Counted from the stretch's first letter, positions 7,917 through 17,244 are shown. The stretch is 64,000 bases of DNA from Chloroflexota bacterium (GCA_016215025.1 JACRMI010000066.1:1-64000), one strand, 5' to 3'. Program-made: numbers and translations. The notes: generated from the sequence alone by a model not told the origin.

Positions 7917-10238
7917 TCATTGCATGTGTTCGATACGGCGCTTGATCGCTTGCAGGTCATTTGCCATCTGGCGAAACGGTTGAGCGATGCTTTCTACGAT
8001 GCGAATCCTCATCCCGCGTCGCCAATCCTTTTCCCAGTTGCTCCACATTGTCGCTAGTGCGTCGTTTTCGACCGGGTCTAGTTTGCGCGTGCTAAATCGT
8101 TCACGCGTGTACGCCGCTGCGATGTACTCCGCTTCCGGTTGGGTGGCAGGCAATGCAGCAGCAATCGCGCGCGCAAGTTCTAGCGGCGTCGCGTACGATG
8201 CCACGCCCACGCCGAGCCAAGTAGCACGTTCCAACATGTTTTCGTAAAGGCGCGCAGCAGTCGAGAGATGTGCTTTGTGTTGCCAACGTCTGGCGGACGC
8301 GATCAGAAAGCCGCCGATGGCGATCAATCCGATAACGCTGCCAGTCAAGAGGGCAATGATTCGAGGATCGTTCAAGAATGCAAAGTTAAATCCCATATCG
8401 AGATAGGGCATTTTGCCAACGGGTTGATTCTCGAGTTCTTCGTCGCGGGGCGGTCGTCTGCGCATTTCGCTTGCCGTGTTCTCTAGGTTGGGATCGATCG
8501 GTGGAATCTCTAGTTTCTTGGGGCGATCGATCTCCGGCTTGTTGGCTGTGGGTTCAAATTCGATCCAGCCGTAGGTGGGGAAATAAATTTCAACCCAGGA
8601 ATGTGCATGCTCTTCGACGACGTGATACACGCCGTCTTTGTACTCACCGAGTGTGTAACCTGAAACAACACGTGCAGGAATTCCCACAGCGCGCGCCATC
8701 ACTGCCATCACCGATGCATAATAATTGCAGTATCCCTCAGGGCGTTCAAACAACGTATAATCGACGCCATCGACTTCGGTCGGCGGCGCGCTCACTTGAT
8801 CGTTGTACTTGATTTTCTGGCGCGCATAGCTTTCGAGTGCCGCCGCTTGGTCGTATGGATTGGTGTACGGTTGGGTAATTTGTTGTGCCAGCGTGCGAAC
8901 ACGTTGCGGGAGTTCTACGGGCAATTGTAGATAGGTCGCGGAAATCCATTCGGAATAGTAGGTGACATCGGCGCGCAAGCTGTCTTCATCGGCAACGCTG
9001 ACTAGTGAGGTCGCCTCGTACGTGCTGCCATTGCGCAAAGCGTTGCGTGAGCGAATCAACGTTACATCCCAATCGCCGGTGGAGGTCCTGCCATAGCGGA
9101 CTTCTGTGGCAAGATTAAATCGTTCGGGCTGTGATTGGGCGTAGAGGATATTCTGATTATTTTCGTAGAGGCGAACCGTTTGGGTTATCTCAATTCGCGC
9201 AAGACCATGGGGTTCACCGATACTAGAGTTATTGGCGTCGACATTGAGCGCCTCCAGATGCGTAGAAAGCCAGCCAATGCCGGAATATTTGTCGTAAATG
9301 GTGGCGCGCCAATAACGTCCCGATGAACTCTGGATATCCATGACCGGATTCTTTCCTAGGTTGATCGGTCCCCCCATCGCCAAGCTGGTTCCGAAAAATG
9401 CGGAGGACGATGGACGCGCTGCGCCGCGCAGCGAACTAAAGGCGCGGTTAAAGGTATCTTCAAAGCCTTGCCATGATGATCTCAATTGATTGGGCAAACT
9501 TAACCAATCGGGACCGGGGGCGCTGGCAGGAACAATCCAGATGGCGAACAAAAGGAACAAGGTGAGCAGCGCGCCATACCACAAAAAATCAAAGCTGATA
9601 TCCGAGGCGTACGCGATAGCGTGGTGCCGCCATTGTCGTTCCATCGACAGCAAATTTAGGCGAATGAGCAAAAGCATGGCGCAGAGCACATACAATCCAA
9701 ACCACAATCCACTTTGTGGTGGAGCATAAAAGAGATTGATCGTGAGCATCACGCCGGTGGGTATGATTGCGCCCCAGACGTTATTTTGGCGATAAACGAA
9801 CCAGCCCGCCCAGTACGCGATCAGCCAGGTCACCAAGCAAAGTTGAATGACAAAGATCAACGCATCAGCGCTTTTGCCACCCGAGATGACTTGAAGCGTC
9901 CAAACTTGGATACGTTCCCAGAGAACAATCAATTTTTCTTGATAGGTTAGCTCGCGTGGAAAAAGCAAGGTTGCCACGGTCGCGATGAATGGGATCATCA
10001 AGAGCGTGGAAAGAAGATGCGCAAGAAATCCTGGAATTCGGCGCAGGCGAGCGAGGACAAAGCCGGTTGCCAGTCCGCCGAATGCGGCAAATGTGAGCAG
10101 ACCCAGGTTCTCCGTATAGTTGGCGTTCGCCACTGATCCGGTAACCGTCAGGAGAATCAACACAAGCAAGAGGATAACGCTGATTCCGGCGCTGACAGAT
10201 TTTTCTTCAGATGAAATTGATGCAATTCGCGCGGTCAT
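7917..10238 (-). CDS. TgpA-like membrane transglutaminase
   Basis: The 773-residue protein has about six N-terminal membrane helices (residues 15-220), a long extracellular part and a transglutaminase core with the catalytic Cys in RPEGYCNYYASVMAVMAR, His in HVVEEHAHSWVEIY and Asp/Glu in the following YGWIEFEPT. A further helix (IALLTGSVIGLIAIGGFL) is followed by a DUF4129-like C-terminal segment. The layout matches TgpA/DUF3488 proteins, which are cysteine-protease or transglutaminase-like cell-surface enzymes of unclear substrate. In many bacteria they sit with a MoxR ATPase and DUF58 protein; neither is seen here. It follows the CpaE-like gene on the same strand after 49 bases. Confidence 0.85.
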   Translation of the reverse strand: MTARIASISSEEKSVSAGISVILLLVLILLTVTGSVANANYTENLGLLTFAAFGGLATGFVLARLRRIPGFLAHLLSTLLMIPFIATVATLLFPRELTYQEKLIVLWERIQVWTLQVISGGKSADALIFVIQLCLVTWLIAYWAGWFVYRQNNVWGAIIPTGVMLTINLFYAPPQSGLWFGLYVLCAMLLLIRLNLLSMERQWRHHAIAYASDISFDFLWYGALLTLFLLFAIWIVPASAPGPDWLSLPNQLRSSWQGFEDTFNRAFSSLRGAARPSSSAFFGTSLAMGGPINLGKNPVMDIQSSSGRYWRATIYDKYSGIGWLSTHLEALNVDANNSSIGEPHGLARIEITQTVRLYENNQNILYAQSQPERFNLATEVRYGRTSTGDWDVTLIRSRNALRNGSTYEATSLVSVADEDSLRADVTYYSEWISATYLQLPVELPQRVRTLAQQITQPYTNPYDQAAALESYARQKIKYNDQVSAPPTEVDGVDYTLFERPEGYCNYYASVMAVMARAVGIPARVVSGYTLGEYKDGVYHVVEEHAHSWVEIYFPTYGWIEFEPTANKPEIDRPKKLEIPPIDPNLENTASEMRRRPPRDEELENQPVGKMPYLDMGFNFAFLNDPRIIALLTGSVIGLIAIGGFLIASARRWQHKAHLSTAARLYENMLERATWLGVGVASYATPLELARAIAAALPATQPEAEYIAAAYTRERFSTRKLDPVENDALATMWSNWEKDWRRGMRIRIVESIAQPFRQMANDLQAIKRRIEHMQ

Positions 10239-10287
10239 GATTGGAGATTATCACCGCGCTCAGGATTTGTCAACGTATGACGTATCG

Positions 10288-11448
10288 CTAACCCGTGGCT
10301 TGCTTGGCGCGCTGGAGCAGCTGGCGTGCCAGGTCGGTGAAACCCATACACGCCGCGTTGTTGGGGAATTTTTCCATGAAGGGAACGGCGTCGTTGATCG
10401 CCATAGTCATGTGTTCCACTTCATAGGGTAGTGTTTCCATCAGGGGCAATTGAATTTCACGCTCGATATCTTGTGTCGTCGTCCAAACACGTCCGACAGT
10501 TCGATTGTTCACCAGAATAAGTTGGTTGCGCGAAATATTATGCGATTGAAGGTATTCGGCGACCAAGCGCGTCGAGTGAACCGTCGACATGTCGGGTGTG
10601 ACGATGAGAATGATCCCGTTCGATGTTTCCAAAATAGGCAAGGATAGGCGCGAGAGCATCCGTCCAAAATCGACCAGAACGTAATCGTAAATCTGTCGAA
10701 GATTCATAAACAAATCGCGCACCAGCTCTATGTCGATAGAAGTAGCTTCGTTTGGATTGTTCGCTCCGATCAAAACCCGAAACCCCCAGCGCAAAGGTGG
10801 CGATACATATTTTTTGATTAAACTGGGATCGAGTGCTTTGACACCGAGATTGCTCAATCGCGCTACTGTGTTTTCCGACTTGTACCCAAGCGAGAGACCA
10901 ATGGTCCCTAGCGGGAGCACCATATCGACGACGACAATGTCTGCGCCATGCGACAATTTGGCAAGCGCATAAGCCGTATTGATGCACACCGACGTGGTTC
11001 CGGATCCGCCTTTGGCGCTGCAGAAACTAAATTGATTTCCTAGTTCTTGCATAGAACCAAGTCCCGTATTTTTCTTCGATTGGGCTTTACGCGCACGAAT
11101 TTTGGCGATCAATTCAATGTCAGAGCCGGGACGCTTCATAATGTATTGCTCTGCGCCCGCATCCAAACTGGCGGCAATGTCTTGGGGGTCAGTGCGCAGG
11201 CTGAGGATGAACATGCCCACGTAACGATAATGAGAGTCTTGCTTGACCCGACGGACCAGTTCTAATCCGGTTAGGTCGGGCAAGGTCAACTCGGTTATTA
11301 GAATATCGGGGGGATCGGCTTGGATTTTTGACCAAGCCAAGTCGCCACGATTCGCAGTGTCAACATCGAAGCCTTCTTTGGCAAACTTGGCTTTGAGCCA
11401 ATTGAGGGTTGCCTGGTCGCCATCGACAAACAAGATCTTTTCAGGCAT
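10288..11448 (-). CDS. CpaE/TadZ-like receiver-ATPase protein, first copy
   Basis: Residues 1-120 form a response-regulator receiver fold (ILFVDGDQATLNWLK; PDILITELTLPDLTGLEL; GAEQYIMKRPG). The phosphoacceptor position is Glu (TEL) rather than Asp. Residues 145-385 form a MinD/ParA-type ATPase, FCSAKGGSGTTSVCIN, with the first (signature) Lys kept but the second P-loop Lys replaced by Thr, as in degenerate TadZ proteins. In the Tad system CpaE/TadZ marks the pole and localises the pilus machine. This copy lies 7 kb from the Tad genes, in tandem with the transglutaminase gene. The ATG is preceded by GAGGAGG. Confidence 0.8.
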   Translation of the reverse strand: MPEKILFVDGDQATLNWLKAKFAKEGFDVDTANRGDLAWSKIQADPPDILITELTLPDLTGLELVRRVKQDSHYRYVGMFILSLRTDPQDIAASLDAGAEQYIMKRPGSDIELIAKIRARKAQSKKNTGLGSMQELGNQFSFCSAKGGSGTTSVCINTAYALAKLSHGADIVVVDMVLPLGTIGLSLGYKSENTVARLSNLGVKALDPSLIKKYVSPPLRWGFRVLIGANNPNEATSIDIELVRDLFMNLRQIYDYVLVDFGRMLSRLSLPILETSNGIILIVTPDMSTVHSTRLVAEYLQSHNISRNQLILVNNRTVGRVWTTTQDIEREIQLPLMETLPYEVEHMTMAINDAVPFMEKFPNNAACMGFTDLARQLLQRAKQATG

Positions 11449-11544
11449 TTATGCCTCCTCACAAGTCGGAGAGCTAGGAACAAGTGACCAAGTCAAGAGG
11501 TAACACACCGGCGAAATTGAAATTAGGCAGAGTTGCACAAAGCC

Positions 11545-11573
11545 ATTATAGCACCTAGATACCAGTCACGCAA
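11545..11573 (-). promoter_or_regulatory. Promoter of the first CpaE-like gene
   Basis: Minus strand TTGCGT (11568-11573), a 17-base spacer and TATAAT (11545-11550) with an extended -10 TGC before it. The predicted transcript start is about 90 bases before the gene. Confidence 0.75.
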
Positions 11574-11598
11574 TTCGATAAACCTTGGTTACAGAAAA

Positions 11599-11625
11599 GC
11601 GACTCGCCATTTTGGGGCGAGTCGC
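11599..11625 (-). terminator. Terminator after the first NTF2-like lipoprotein
   Basis: GCGACTCGCC (11599-11608) pairs with GGCGAGTCGC (11616-11625); on the minus strand the stem is followed by TTTT. Confidence 0.85.
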
Positions 11626-11637
11626 GTGGTTTGAATG

Positions 11638-12159
11638 CTACTTGGGCGCAAGACTGAAGGTCAAGCTGGTGATCTTCCATTGATCGGTGATTTTGCGGAA
11701 GGTCCACTTGTCATTGTCCTTCAAGTTGGTCACGCCGATTTTGGTGTCGGCGGTCGCCGTGGCTGTGTCGCCGGTGATGTTCACCCGAATGTTGGGATGC
11801 TCGGCGAATGCCGGATTCGATGGAAAGACGATGTTGACGTAGCGATCGCGAAGTTGCCCCCATCCTTTCCATATCTTGTCGTCGGCGGCATTATTGGGCG
11901 TGCGATTGGCGTCGGTCACGACACCGTCATTCGCCCACATGCCTTGCAGACGATCAATATCTTGTTGGACCACAGCTTCACCTTCGGCGACGATCAATTG
12001 CCGAATCGCTTCTTCGTCGTTCGCAGGTTTTGGTGTCGGTGTGCGAACGCGTGTGGCGGCAGGAGTGGCGACAGGCGAGGGTAAGGGTGCGCCGACCGCA
12101 CATCCAGCGGCTGTTAAGAGCATCGCTATTAAAACAACTACGAAAGGAATCTTGGACAT
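11638..12159 (-). CDS. NTF2/SnoaL-like lipoprotein, copy A
   Basis: The 173-residue product starts with a lipoprotein signal (MSKIPFVVVLIAMLLTAAGC), a Thr/Pro linker and an NTF2-like domain that begins NDEEAIRQLIVAEGEAVVQQDIDRLQGMW and ends KWTFRKITDQWKITSLTFSLAPK. SnoaL/NTF2 folds form cone-shaped pockets for small ligands or enzymes; no catalytic assignment is possible. The ATG at 12159 follows an AGGGG site and yields the signal peptide directly. It is a close duplicate of the next gene and has its own terminator. Confidence 0.8.
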   Translation of the reverse strand: MSKIPFVVVLIAMLLTAAGCAVGAPLPSPVATPAATRVRTPTPKPANDEEAIRQLIVAEGEAVVQQDIDRLQGMWANDGVVTDANRTPNNAADDKIWKGWGQLRDRYVNIVFPSNPAFAEHPNIRVNITGDTATATADTKIGVTNLKDNDKWTFRKITDQWKITSLTFSLAPK

Positions 12160-12205
12160 GCAATCCCCTAAAAGTAAATTTGAAAGATACGGTTTGCCAA
12201 AATAA

Positions 12206-12236
12206 CGGCTCGCCAACTTTACTCCGCGGCGAGCCG
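12206..12236 (-). terminator. Terminator after the second NTF2-like lipoprotein
   Basis: CGGCTCGCC (12206-12214) pairs with GGCGAGCCG (12228-12236), with TTATTTT after the stem on the minus strand. The stem resembles the terminator of the neighbouring copy, suggesting it was duplicated with the gene. Confidence 0.75.
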
Positions 12237-12249
12237 AAAGTTGTTATTT

Positions 12250-12768
12250 CTACTTTGGAGCCAAGCTAAAAGTCAAACTCGTAACCTTCCACTGTCCGGT
12301 GATTTTGCGGAAGGTCCACTTGTCATTGTCCTTCAAGTTGGTCACGCCGATTTTGGTGTCGGCGGTCGCCGTGGCTGTATCGCCGGTGATGTTCACCCGA
12401 ATGTTGGGATGCTCGGCGAATGCCGGATTCGATGGAAAGACGATGTTGACATAGCGGTCACGGATTTGATTCCAATTCTTCCACGATTTGTCATCGGCGG
12501 CATTGTCCGGTGTGCGATTGGCATCGGTCACGACACCGTCATTCGCCCACATGCCTTGCAGACGATCAATATCTTGTTGGACCACAGCTTCACCTTCGGC
12601 GACGATCAACTGGCGAATGGCTTCTTCGTCGTTCGCAGGTTGTGGTGTCGGCGTGCGAACAATTCCTGGGCGAGGACCAGAGCCCGGAGTTGGGGGGGCG
12701 ACGTTTGTACATCCAACGATGGCGAGCGTCAGCGCTGCCAAAACAACAAAGAGCACGAACTTGCGCAT
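12250..12768 (-). CDS. NTF2/SnoaL-like lipoprotein, copy B
   Basis: The 172-residue product has the signal MRKFVLFVVLAALTLAIVGC, a P/T-rich linker and a NTF2-like domain almost identical to copy A over residues 47-172. At the DNA level the two genes share blocks offset by 612 bases that are near identical for over 100 bases (12301-12450 against 11689-11838, and about 80 bases from 12528), while signal peptides and linkers differ. This pattern indicates recent duplication or gene conversion of the domain. Function as for copy A. Confidence 0.8.
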   Translation of the reverse strand: MRKFVLFVVLAALTLAIVGCTNVAPPTPGSGPRPGIVRTPTPQPANDEEAIRQLIVAEGEAVVQQDIDRLQGMWANDGVVTDANRTPDNAADDKSWKNWNQIRDRYVNIVFPSNPAFAEHPNIRVNITGDTATATADTKIGVTNLKDNDKWTFRKITGQWKVTSLTFSLAPK

Positions 12769-12839
12769 ACAAAGACCTCCAAGTCAGCGGAAAATTCAAC
12801 GGGCGCAATAATAGCACGGAACGCTTAAAAGTCAAAAAA

Positions 12840-12900
12840 CAAGTCACAAGCTTCAAGTCACAAGTTGCAACCTGAGACCTGTGGCTTGAGACTTGCGACT
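12840..12900. repeat. Phased 7-nt CAAG/CTTG inverted word array
   Basis: Reading in steps of seven from 12840 gives CAAGTCA, CAAGCTT, CAAGTCA, CAAGTTG, CAACCTG, AGACCTG, TGGCTTG, AGACTTG. The fixed CAAG at unit starts turns into CTTG at unit ends, so the element folds back on itself. It abuts the stop codon of the methyltransferase gene and may act as its 3' end. Confidence 0.7.
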
Positions 12901-14797
12901 AGTGCATCTTGTCTTCCAACACCTTGACGAGTTCTCCGCAGACTTCATAGCGACCAAACGATGGCATCAAGTACGTGCCTGCGACGTAATCCTTTGCATC
13001 GATCAAAAGTTCCTGCGCCAGCTTGATGCCTTCTTCGATGCCGCGCTCGCCCGCGTCTTTCATGCGCTGGCGCGCATCATCCGTCAACGTGATCCCAGGA
13101 ACTTCGTTGTGCATAAACTCGGCGTGCTTGGAACTCATCAGCGGCAGGACGCCTAGGAGAATGGGTTTTTCGACTGTGCCGTACTTGTCGCCGTACCTTT
13201 GGAGGAATTCGCGCAAGATCGCCGCATCATAGATCGGCTGGGTCATCACCAGATCAGCGCCCGCTTGCAGCTTGAGATGAAAACGGTCCAGCTCGTTCGG
13301 GTCCGCATTGGCGCGCAGCATGTCGAGCGCGCACGCGATGACGAAATCTGCATTCGAGCCAATGCTTGTGCCAGCCCAGTCGCGCCCTTCGTTGAGTCGT
13401 TTCAAAATTTTGATAAGCCCCACCGAATCAATGTCATACACGGCGGTCGCATTAGGATAATCGCCCATGCGCGGCGGATCGCCGGTGAGCGCGAGTACAT
13501 TGCGAATGCCGAGCGTATGTGCGCCAATAAGCTGCGCTTGCAGCGCCATCAGGTTGCGGTCGCGCGTCGTAAAATGAATGATCGTCTCCAAACCGATTTG
13601 ATGTTGAATCATCACCGCGAGCGAAACGCAATCCATGCGCACCTTTGCCAAGGGCGAATCGCCAATGTTGATGCAATCGACGCCGAGTTCTTTGAGCATC
13701 GCCGCGCCCTGCAAAACTTTGGTCGGGTTCAAGCCGCGCGGTGGATCGATCTCGACACTGGTGATCCATTTACCTGCGTTGAGTTTTTCGCGCAGCTTGC
13801 GCGATGTGCTTGTCATGCCCGGCGTGGTTTCGTCACGCTTAATGATTGGCGGTTTTTCTACGATGACGACGTGCGGTGTTGCAGTTGGATGAAGCGTGTC
13901 CAATGTGCGGCGCATCGCGGCGATATGGTCGGGCGTTGTGCCGCAGCATCCGCCGATGATGGTTGCGCCGAGTTCGTTGATGAAACGCGGCGTATATTCC
14001 GCAAAGTATTGCGGTGACGAAACATACATGTATCGTTCGCCGATGCGCGCGGGAAAACCCGCGTTCGGCATCACCGAAATAAATGGACGCGGTTCCAGGT
14101 CGCACAGCGCCGCGACGATGCGCTTGACCGCTTCGAATGTTCCCGCTGGACCGACGGAGCAATTTGCGCCGATGACGTCCACTTGAAGATCGCACATGAT
14201 CGCCGCGATCTGCTCGGGCGTATTGCCCACAACGGTATCGACGTCTTCGGTGAACGACATTTGCGCGACGAGTGGCAAATCGTTGGTGACATCGCGCGCG
14301 GCGGCAACGGCGATACGCAGTTCGTTCAAATCGGAGATGGTTTCGATGATGATGGCATCTGCGCCGCCCTCAAGCAATCCTTCGATTTGTTCTTTGAAGG
14401 CAGCCTGGGCTTCCGCTTCGGTGATGCCGCCCAACGGCGAAACGAAATGTCCCAGCGGTCCAACCGAGCCAAAGACAAATGCGTTCGCACCGGCAATCTC
14501 GCGTGCCTCGCGTGCGATCTTGACGCCGCGCAGATTAATATCGCGCACTTTTCTTTCCAGTCCAAAGCGTGCCAGCTTGAATCGATTTGCGCCAAACGTA
14601 TTCGTTTCGATGATCTCTGCGCCCGCGCGCAAATAATCGCGATGGATTTCCTGAACGAGTGTCGGATTCGACAGGTTGAGTTCGTCGAAGCAGCGGTCGA
14701 AAGATATGCCGCGCGCGTAAAGCATTGTGCCCATCGCGCCATCGGCGAGAATCGGTCCGTGTTTCAAGCGTCGGAGTAAGGGATTTGAGATTAGCAT
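12899..14797 (-). CDS. Bifunctional homocysteine S-methyltransferase / methylenetetrahydrofolate reductase
   Basis: The 632-residue fusion is of the YitJ type. Residues 1-300 are a homocysteine methyltransferase barrel with zinc ligands in IGANCSVGP and GGCCGTTP; residues 335-632 are a methylenetetrahydrofolate reductase (KWITSVEIDPPRGLNP; ALTGDPPRMGDYPNATAVYDIDSVGL; QPIYDAAILREFL). Together the two would make methyl-THF and methylate homocysteine to methionine, or run the methyl branch in reverse. AGGAAC precedes the ATG. It stands as a single gene between pepA's terminator and a repeat. Confidence 0.9.
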   Translation of the reverse strand: MLISNPLLRRLKHGPILADGAMGTMLYARGISFDRCFDELNLSNPTLVQEIHRDYLRAGAEIIETNTFGANRFKLARFGLERKVRDINLRGVKIAREAREIAGANAFVFGSVGPLGHFVSPLGGITEAEAQAAFKEQIEGLLEGGADAIIIETISDLNELRIAVAAARDVTNDLPLVAQMSFTEDVDTVVGNTPEQIAAIMCDLQVDVIGANCSVGPAGTFEAVKRIVAALCDLEPRPFISVMPNAGFPARIGERYMYVSSPQYFAEYTPRFINELGATIIGGCCGTTPDHIAAMRRTLDTLHPTATPHVVIVEKPPIIKRDETTPGMTSTSRKLREKLNAGKWITSVEIDPPRGLNPTKVLQGAAMLKELGVDCINIGDSPLAKVRMDCVSLAVMIQHQIGLETIIHFTTRDRNLMALQAQLIGAHTLGIRNVLALTGDPPRMGDYPNATAVYDIDSVGLIKILKRLNEGRDWAGTSIGSNADFVIACALDMLRANADPNELDRFHLKLQAGADLVMTQPIYDAAILREFLQRYGDKYGTVEKPILLGVLPLMSSKHAEFMHNEVPGITLTDDARQRMKDAGERGIEEGIKLAQELLIDAKDYVAGTYLMPSFGRYEVCGELVKVLEDKMH

Positions 14798-14826
14798 CGG
14801 AGTTCCTTTTCTAAAAGCAGAGGAGC

Positions 14827-14874
14827 AAAAAGAGTGTGGGAGTATGGGAGACTATCTCCCATACTCCCACACTC
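14827..14874 (-). terminator. pepA terminator, perfect 20-bp inverted repeat
   Basis: The arms 14832-14851 and 14855-14874 are perfectly complementary with a 3-nt loop (CTA), and TTTTT follows on the minus strand (14827-14831). The unusually long perfect stem suggests it is also one of the dispersed palindromes. Its arms contain the word GGGAGTATGGGAG. Confidence 0.8.
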
Positions 14875-14897
14875 CTGTTTCTCAGTCATTGAAATTT

Positions 14898-16415
14898 TTA
14901 CTTGTTCGCTAGTGCCAGAGCGAGATTAACAAACGTCCGCGTGGGCGTGCCGTTGCCCCAAGGATTTTTGTATCCGTTTTCTTTGCCGCCCGAATTGGTT
15001 CCCACGCTCGAAGCGATGTCGAGGTGTGCCCAGGGCGTATCGCCGACAAAGTTCTTGAGAAACAGCGCGGCCGTGATTGAACCGGCCGGACGCCCGCCGC
15101 TGTTTTTGATGTCTGCCCATTCGCTCTTGATTTGCTCGGCGTATTCGGCATCCATGGGCATTGCCCAATTGCGTTCGCCGGTCTCGTCGCCGATTTTCGA
15201 GAGCAGTTCGGTCAGCGGCTTGTCATTTGAAAACATACCAGTGCGATGCACGCCTAAAGCGATTCCCATTGCGCCGGTGAGCGTCGCTGCATCGACGACG
15301 GGCGAAAGTTTTAGGACCTGCGTTGCATACGCCAAACCATCGGCGAGGACGAGGCGACCTTCGGCATCGGTGTTGACGATTTCGATGGTCTTGCCATTCG
15401 ACGCTTTTAAAATGTCGCCGGGTTTGTAGGCTTTGCCGCTCGGCAAATTTTCGGTAGCGGGAATGATGCCGGTCACATTGATTTTGGGTTTCAGTTCGGC
15501 AATCGCTTGCATCGCGGCGATGGTTGCCGCGCCGCCGGCCATGTCGCCTTTCATGTCTTGCATGCCTTCGCCCGGCTTGATCGAGATGCCGCCCGAATCG
15601 AAGGTGATCGCTTTGCCTACCAAGCCAAGACCGGGTGCCGCGTCTTTGCCCGCGCCCCAATAGCGCAACACGATCATCGCCGGTGGCTCGTCTGAACCTT
15701 GCGCGACGCCGAAGAATGCTCCCATGCCAAGTTCTTTCGCTTTGGCGCGGTCGATCACGTAAAATTCCAAGCCGCATTTTTGCGCGATATCGCGTGCGAC
15801 TTCCGACATGCGCGTGGGCGTCATCACATTACCCGGTTCATTCGCCATTTCGCGTGCGAGGTTGGTCGCGTTGGCAATTACTTGACCACGTGCCACACCC
15901 GCTTCGACAGATGCCAGCTTTGCAGAATCATTTTCGAGAAGGGTGACCGAATCGAGCGCGCCAACTTCGTCCGGAGTGGTATGATATTTGCGAAAGCGCC
16001 ACAAGCCAAGCAGAATTCCTTCGGCGTTGGCTTGCGCGGCATTCTCAACATCTAGTGCACCGACACCCGCGCCGTGAATGATCGTCGCGATATTTTTTGC
16101 GCCAGAGTTGCGCAATGCCTTGACCCCAGCGGCTGCTACGATGCGTGCACGGTCGAGGGTGAATTCTTCGGCTTTGCCCAATCCAACGACACACACACGA
16201 TCCGCCGGCAACTTGTCGTAGGTGTGAATGATCGTAATGGAACCTAGCTTGCTTTTGACATCGCCCTTTTGAACAAGTTTACTAATCAGTCCGTTCAACG
16301 CTTGGTCGACCGCACCCGTTGCGCCGCCGAGAGTTGTCACGCCATCAAATAAATTGACGACCACGCCGTCGCCTTTCCATGTTGCTAAATTACCACTTGA
16401 AACTTGCAGCTCCAT
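14898..16415 (-). CDS. pepA: Leucyl aminopeptidase (M17)
   Basis: The 505-residue product belongs to the M17 zinc or manganese aminopeptidases that trim N-terminal residues from cytoplasmic peptides. The signature NTDAEGRLVLADGL is present, as are the metal-site segments LVGKAITFDSGGISIKPGEGMQDMKGDMAGGAA and DAATLTGA. The N-terminal macro-like domain covers about 160 residues. The ATG at 16415 is preceded by GGAGGAGC; an upstream in-frame ATG overlaps the promoter and is rejected. Confidence 0.96.
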   Translation of the reverse strand: MELQVSSGNLATWKGDGVVVNLFDGVTTLGGATGAVDQALNGLISKLVQKGDVKSKLGSITIIHTYDKLPADRVCVVGLGKAEEFTLDRARIVAAAGVKALRNSGAKNIATIIHGAGVGALDVENAAQANAEGILLGLWRFRKYHTTPDEVGALDSVTLLENDSAKLASVEAGVARGQVIANATNLAREMANEPGNVMTPTRMSEVARDIAQKCGLEFYVIDRAKAKELGMGAFFGVAQGSDEPPAMIVLRYWGAGKDAAPGLGLVGKAITFDSGGISIKPGEGMQDMKGDMAGGAATIAAMQAIAELKPKINVTGIIPATENLPSGKAYKPGDILKASNGKTIEIVNTDAEGRLVLADGLAYATQVLKLSPVVDAATLTGAMGIALGVHRTGMFSNDKPLTELLSKIGDETGERNWAMPMDAEYAEQIKSEWADIKNSGGRPAGSITAALFLKNFVGDTPWAHLDIASSVGTNSGGKENGYKNPWGNGTPTRTFVNLALALANK

Positions 16416-16449
16416 TGCTCCTCCGATCTTTACGATGTAAGTATTTGCG

Positions 16450-16478
16450 ATTATAGCATTGGAGAGGATGAGCGTCAA
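16450..16478 (-). promoter_or_regulatory. pepA promoter
   Basis: Minus strand TTGACG (16473-16478), 17-base spacer, TATAAT (16450-16455) with an extended TGC. The predicted leader is about 30 bases. Confidence 0.8.
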
Positions 16479-16498
16479 ACAATTGAGTCAATCGCTTA

Positions 16499-16534
16499 AA
16501 AACGAACCAGCCCTGATTTGAACAGGACTGGTTC
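16499..16534 (-). terminator. Terminator after the DUF5666-like gene
   Basis: GAACCAGCCCTG (16504-16515) pairs with CAGGACTGGTTC (16523-16534) with one mismatch; on the minus strand it is followed by GTTTTT. Confidence 0.8.
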
Positions 16535-16568
16535 ATCATCCTATCCAATAAAGGAAACGATCTCTGGC

Positions 16569-17222
16569 TTAATGTCCGTGAACGACAATCGCGCGCGCCG
16601 TAAACACATTGGGGCTTGGATCGCGGCGACTGACGATGGTCACTCGGTCGCCGATTTTGACTCCAGCATTTTGCGGCGAACGAATCTCGGTCTCTTTGGT
16701 CAATTGAAAAGTTGCTGCCCCACCTTTGATATCTTCGATTGTGATGCTAGTGCCCGCCGTGTACGATTTGACGATTCCAACGCGATGTTGAATGGAAGGT
16801 TTGCCCGGAACGATGCCGACTTTTTTCGCCTCAAGCCCGTTAGAAGTTGGCGTACCGTTGACCGCGACTGAATCATTCACATTCAAATCGCTGAACGAGG
16901 CATCCTTTTTTGTGGGAATGTGAAAACGCGTGTTCGCCATAACCAAAACGGTAACGGCCTCTCCCTGTTTTGTCGTGATGATAAAACTCTGTGCGCCTTT
17001 GGTGGTTACAGTACCAAATGCGCCATGCGGTCCTTTATCTTTGTCTTTATCTTTGTCTTTGGATTTGTCGGCGGATGGATTTTTTCCCAAACCCGGCGGT
17101 GTCTTGGTCACTTGAGGTTGCGACTTGTCGCCTGGTTTCGGTGGATCGGCGCTGACGACCATCAAGCTCAATGCGATCAATGAAAAACTCAACATGAGTG
17201 CGCTAAGAAATTTCCGGGGCAT
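16569..17222 (-). CDS. Secreted DUF5666-like beta-barrel protein
   Basis: The 217-residue product has a signal peptide (PRKFLSALMLSFSLIALSLMVVSA), a charged low-complexity linker (repeating DK at about residues 52-64), and two OB-like units of the DUF5666 kind: GAFGTVTTKGAQSFIITTKQ... and HRVGIVKSYTAGTSITIED..., each followed by a FxxxxxTxI segment. Such proteins are exported and of unknown role. The internal ATG at 17222 is chosen because GAGGAG lies nine bases before it. Confidence 0.7.
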   Translation of the reverse strand: MPRKFLSALMLSFSLIALSLMVVSADPPKPGDKSQPQVTKTPPGLGKNPSADKSKDKDKDKDKGPHGAFGTVTTKGAQSFIITTKQGEAVTVLVMANTRFHIPTKKDASFSDLNVNDSVAVNGTPTSNGLEAKKVGIVPGKPSIQHRVGIVKSYTAGTSITIEDIKGGAATFQLTKETEIRSPQNAGVKIGDRVTIVSRRDPSPNVFTARAIVVHGH

Positions 17223-17244
17223 TTGAAACATCTCCTCAAGGTGA

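Noticed and set aside
12841..12900. Simple slippage microsatellite
   Set aside because: Units share only 4 of 7 bases and the word changes to its complement half way, which slippage does not explain.
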